DNA of 6,751 nt, from assembly GCA_046538945.1 (NCBI GenBank), contig JBKHHW010000170.1, positions 1-6,751 on the forward strand, written 5' to 3'. Each line of letters starts with the position of its first letter. Within the stretch, counting starts at the first letter, position 1. Position numbers and translations under genes: made by a program. Below are positions 5,626 to 6,751 of this stretch, piece after piece. Under the pieces are notes generated by a model. It worked only from the letters and a program-made list of their open reading frames with translations. It did not search any database and was not told the DNA's origin. The DNA comes from JAEZKC01 sp046538945. Lineage in GTDB: Bacteria; Fibrobacterota; Chitinivibrionia; Chitinivibrionales; Chitinispirillaceae.

Positions 5626-5802
5626 GGGCCATAAAATAAAGGCTCCCCGGCCTGCCAAGCCGGTCATCGTTTTCGTATCAATTTCAGTTCTTTCGCTAAT
5701 TTCAAAGCCGTGGGAGTTCGCCAAAACTCCTGCGGCCTTCTCTCATCGCCACTTGAGAGATTAACCTTTGCTACTACTTGCAACCGTCGCCAAACGGTTT
5801 GC
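5626..5802 (-). promoter_or_regulatory. Structured 5' leader with four UGGC-loop hairpins
   Basis: The stretch between the divergent genes (5539-5908) has no credible gene; this is its most structured part. In transcript order the hairpins are: (a) 5780-5802, 8-bp stem with one bulge, loop UUGGCG; (b) 5739-5760, 7-bp stem, loop AGUGGCGA; (c) 5707-5736, 12-bp stem including two G-U pairs, loop UUGGCG; (d) 5647-5663, 5-bp GC stem, loop UUGGCAG. A weaker stem (5626-5630 with 5641-5645) follows. Unrelated stems holding nearly the same loop imply selection on the loop motif. The leftward promoter would place all of them in one 5' leader. Direction is inferred, since the hairpins also fold on the other strand with GCCA loops. 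Riboswitch, processive antitermination element, protein-binding leader or dispersed repeat are all possible. Confidence 0.6.
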
Positions 5803-5827
5803 CCTGTCAAAGTACCTTAGTGTTTCC

Positions 5828-5856
5828 AATATAACATAAAAGTATAGCCATTGCAA
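5828..5856 (-). promoter_or_regulatory. Leftward early promoter
   Basis: On the minus strand, a -35 box TTGCAA (5851-5856) and a -10 box TATATT (complement of 5828-5833) are separated by exactly 17 bp. They match the sigma70 consensus at 4/6 and 5/6. Transcription would begin near 5821 and run through the hairpin leader into the operon. The -35 box overlaps the left arm of the AACAAT/ATTGTT inverted repeat, so a repressor bound there would block RNA polymerase. Confidence 0.65.
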
Positions 5857-5899
5857 CAATTTATTATTGTTTTGGGAATAGTATATTCATTTTGGGAAT
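5855..5899. promoter_or_regulatory. Operator cluster between divergent promoters
   Basis: Three small repeats are packed into 45 bp. An inverted repeat at 5855-5871 has arms AACAAT and ATTGTT around TTATT. A perfect 13-bp palindrome lies at 5876-5888 (arms GAATA and TATTC around GTA). The decamer TTTTGGGAAT occurs twice, at 5870-5879 and 5890-5899, a 20-bp period. They sit upstream of the leftward -35 box and over the presumed rightward promoter, where a CI/Cro-type pair would compete. Which protein binds which repeat cannot be read from sequence. Confidence 0.5.
5860..5887 (+). promoter_or_regulatory. Weak rightward promoter of the repressor gene
   Basis: TATATT (5882-5887) is a good -10 box, but the best -35 candidate, TTTATT (5860-5865, 16-bp spacing), matches only 3/6. 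Such a weak promoter would be typical of a repressor-maintenance promoter that needs activation by the repressor itself. The transcript would start near 5894, only about 15 nt before the GTG start codon. Confidence 0.35.
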
Positions 5900-5908
5900 G
5901 GAAAGACC

Positions 5909-6376
5909 GTGGATATTAACTATCTGATGGAACAAATGAGGCGTAACGGGTATGACCAGAAACGGTTTGCTCGGGCGTTAGGTGTCCAAGAAACCAAAAT
6001 AACCAAGATTAAACAAGGGAAATACCTGGGATCTTTCGCCGAAGTTGAAAAGATTATCGAAGTTCTTCACCTCAATTCTCAACAGGCATACCGATTGCTC
6101 ACTGGTCAGACGGAACCGAAAACAGAGTCCTCCACTGCCAGCAGGGAATCGATTATGGCAAAGGAAATTGAAGACAAGGATCGATTGATCGAAAAGCTTG
6201 AAAGTGAAATCGAATTCCTACGAGAGCAGAACAAATTACTGATTCAGTCACTGGCCGAGAAAAGCACAACAGGGAATCGCAACTCAGAGAACAACAACAA
6301 GGAGAAAGATACAAGGCGGCATTCTGCAGGAAAAATAAACCTGCATGGACGCCGCCACACGTTGAAAAAGGAATAA
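5909..6376 (+). CDS. HTH plus coiled-coil repressor-like protein
   Basis: A 155-aa protein read away from the early operon, in the position of a CI-type repressor. Residues 15-38 (YDQKRFARALGVQETKITKI, then KQGK) form an HTH, with a further helix FAEVEKIIEVLHLNSQQAYR (43-62). Residues 83-118 are a clear coiled coil (EIEDKDRLIEKLESEIEFLR and on), probably the oligomerisation part. The tail (120-155) is Asn-rich, then basic (KEKDTRRH; HGRRHTLKKE). There is no S24/LexA-type peptidase domain and no Ser-Lys dyad, so RecA-triggered self-cleavage is not expected; induction would need another route. The start is GTG 5909-5911; its ribosome site is poor (GGAAAG only 3 nt away) and the inferred leader is very short, so ATG 5927-5929 remains possible. 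Two stop codons stand in tandem at the end. Confidence 0.78.
   Translation: MDINYLMEQMRRNGYDQKRFARALGVQETKITKIKQGKYLGSFAEVEKIIEVLHLNSQQAYRLLTGQTEPKTESSTASRESIMAKEIEDKDRLIEKLESEIEFLREQNKLLIQSLAEKSTTGNRNSENNNKEKDTRRHSAGKINLHGRRHTLKKE
6315..6356 (+). other. Long hairpin inside the 3' end of the repressor gene
   Basis: GGCGGC (6315-6320) pairs with GCCGCC (6351-6356), and TGCAGG (6325-6330) with CCTGCA (6340-6345). An ATTC/TGGAC internal loop separates the two stems and the apical loop is AAAAATAAA. The 12 bp of stem are perfect although the region is coding. No U-tract follows on either strand, so it is not a standard terminator. It falls at the start of the variable basic tail of the protein, and could slow RNA polymerase or protect the mRNA end. 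Confidence 0.55.
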
Positions 6377-6389
6377 TAAGCTGTATGAT
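6362..6389 (+). promoter_or_regulatory. Promoter of the lipoprotein gene
   Basis: TTGAAA (6362-6367) and TATGAT (6384-6389), 16 bp apart, each match the sigma70 consensus at 5/6. This is the best-scoring promoter by eye in the window. It overlaps the end of the repressor gene and would start transcription near 6396, about 40 nt before the lipoprotein ATG. The leader contains TTGTTACA twice, 11 bp apart (6401-6408 and 6412-6419), which also forms an imperfect palindrome and may be a regulator site. Confidence 0.6.
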
Positions 6390-6436
6390 ACTATTTTGAC
6401 TTGTTACATTTTTGTTACAAAAAAAGGAGTGACGGT

Positions 6437-6751
6437 ATGCGGTGGATCTGGATTGCTGTTTTGGTTGCTGTAGTTGGGTGTTCTGATCCTGTATCAAGCA
6501 TCGATGTGGTAAATCTTTATGGAACTGTATCTGAATCTGACTATGAAGGGCCTGTATTGAATATCCTGGTAGACGGTATGAATGATCGTTCTGCTCTTTT
6601 GTCTGTCTCTATGTGGCAACAAGGGATGTGGGCTGTTATTGATTATCAGGTTACTTCTGAAATAGATGGCGGAAGCGGTTCATATGTCGGAATCGTTGAC
6701 CCGGATCAGGAATATCTGAAAAGAAGTTACAGAGTGCAGTACATTCCTTGA
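6437..6751 (+). CDS. Small secreted lipoprotein (104 aa), conversion-gene candidate
   Basis: A complete gene ending on the last base of the window (TGA). The signal MRWIWIAVLVAVVGC has a basic residue, a hydrophobic core and the lipobox VVGC, so signal peptidase II should cleave before Cys15 and leave about 90 residues anchored by lipid. Ser at +2 would favour the outer membrane in a Gram-negative. The mature part is acidic and rich in beta-type segments (VVNLYGTVSES; VLNILVDGM; ALLSVSMW; WAVIDYQV; SYVGIVDP). I know no family for it. The frame is open back to 6401, but ATG 6437 has an ideal AAGGAG site 7 nt upstream. Codons are T-rich (GTT, TCT, CTT, GAT) compared with the early genes, suggesting separate origin. 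With its own promoter beside the repressor, it is likely expressed in lysogens; surface modification or superinfection exclusion is a guess. Confidence 0.78.
   Translation: MRWIWIAVLVAVVGCSDPVSSIDVVNLYGTVSESDYEGPVLNILVDGMNDRSALLSVSMWQQGMWAVIDYQVTSEIDGGSGSYVGIVDPDQEYLKRSYRVQYIP

Noticed and set aside
5647..5663. The 5-bp stem with 7-nt loop CTGCCAA looks like a tRNA-Gly(GCC) anticodon arm, with a D-arm-like stem just before it.
   Set aside because: No acceptor stem closes around it and no TTC-type T-arm follows; other hairpins nearby with the same loop explain it better.
5596..5667. A 23-aa minus-strand open frame in the leader (MTGLAGRGAFILWPTPFLYL and three more residues).
   Set aside because: No ribosome site precedes the ATG and it overlaps the hairpin. 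A leader peptide cannot be excluded but is not supported.
5390..5764. A 124-codon open frame on the plus strand.
   Set aside because: It runs antisense through the first HTH gene and the hairpin leader, has no convincing ribosome site, and its composition looks like a shadow.
6396..6421. TTGACT plus TACAAA as the lipoprotein promoter.
   Set aside because: The spacing is only 14 bp; TTGAAA, 16 bp, TATGAT just upstream is clearly better.

Overview
The window looks like the regulatory switch and early replication/recombination region of a temperate bacteriophage or prophage. A short leftward (minus-strand) operon, read from about 5820 down past position 1, encodes in order: two small HTH regulators, a 49-aa single-span membrane protein, a coiled-coil protein of unknown function, a hexameric replicative helicase, a 61-aa unknown, a Bet/RecT-type annealing protein, a DnaQ-like DEDDh exonuclease, a RecB/Cas4-like PD-(D/E)XK nuclease, and the start of a coiled-coil protein cut off by the window edge. 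Genes are tightly packed: GTGA overlaps at 4287-4290 and 5248-5251, a TGATG junction at 823-827, and otherwise mostly gaps below 100 bases. This is what a polycistronic early transcript should look like.

The switch lies at about 5519-5909. A good leftward sigma70-type promoter (TTGCAA, 17 bp, TATATT) should start transcription near 5821. That leaves a leader of about 280 nt before the first start codon at 5538. The leader holds four stem-loops (5647-5802), each exposing UGGC in its loop on the leftward transcript, and ends in a 21-bp tandem repeat that covers the ribosome binding site and start of the first gene. Upstream of the promoter is a cluster of small inverted and direct repeats (5855-5899), likely operators. 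Rightward from there is an HTH plus coiled-coil repressor-like gene (5909-6376) without a peptidase domain.

Beyond it, and with its own promoter (TTGAAA, 16 bp, TATGAT), is a complete small lipoprotein gene (6437-6751). It is best read as a lysogenic-conversion ('moron') candidate.

The host is a bacterium using clear Shine-Dalgarno sites and sigma70-like promoters. The lipoprotein signal (lipobox VVGC, then Ser) suggests, but does not prove, a Gram-negative. No integrase, att site, structural gene or host gene is present, so prophage versus free phage cannot be decided, nor can the host taxon. In function, the helicase starts replication, Bet plus two nucleases form a recombination module, and the HTH proteins and leader control when the operon is expressed.
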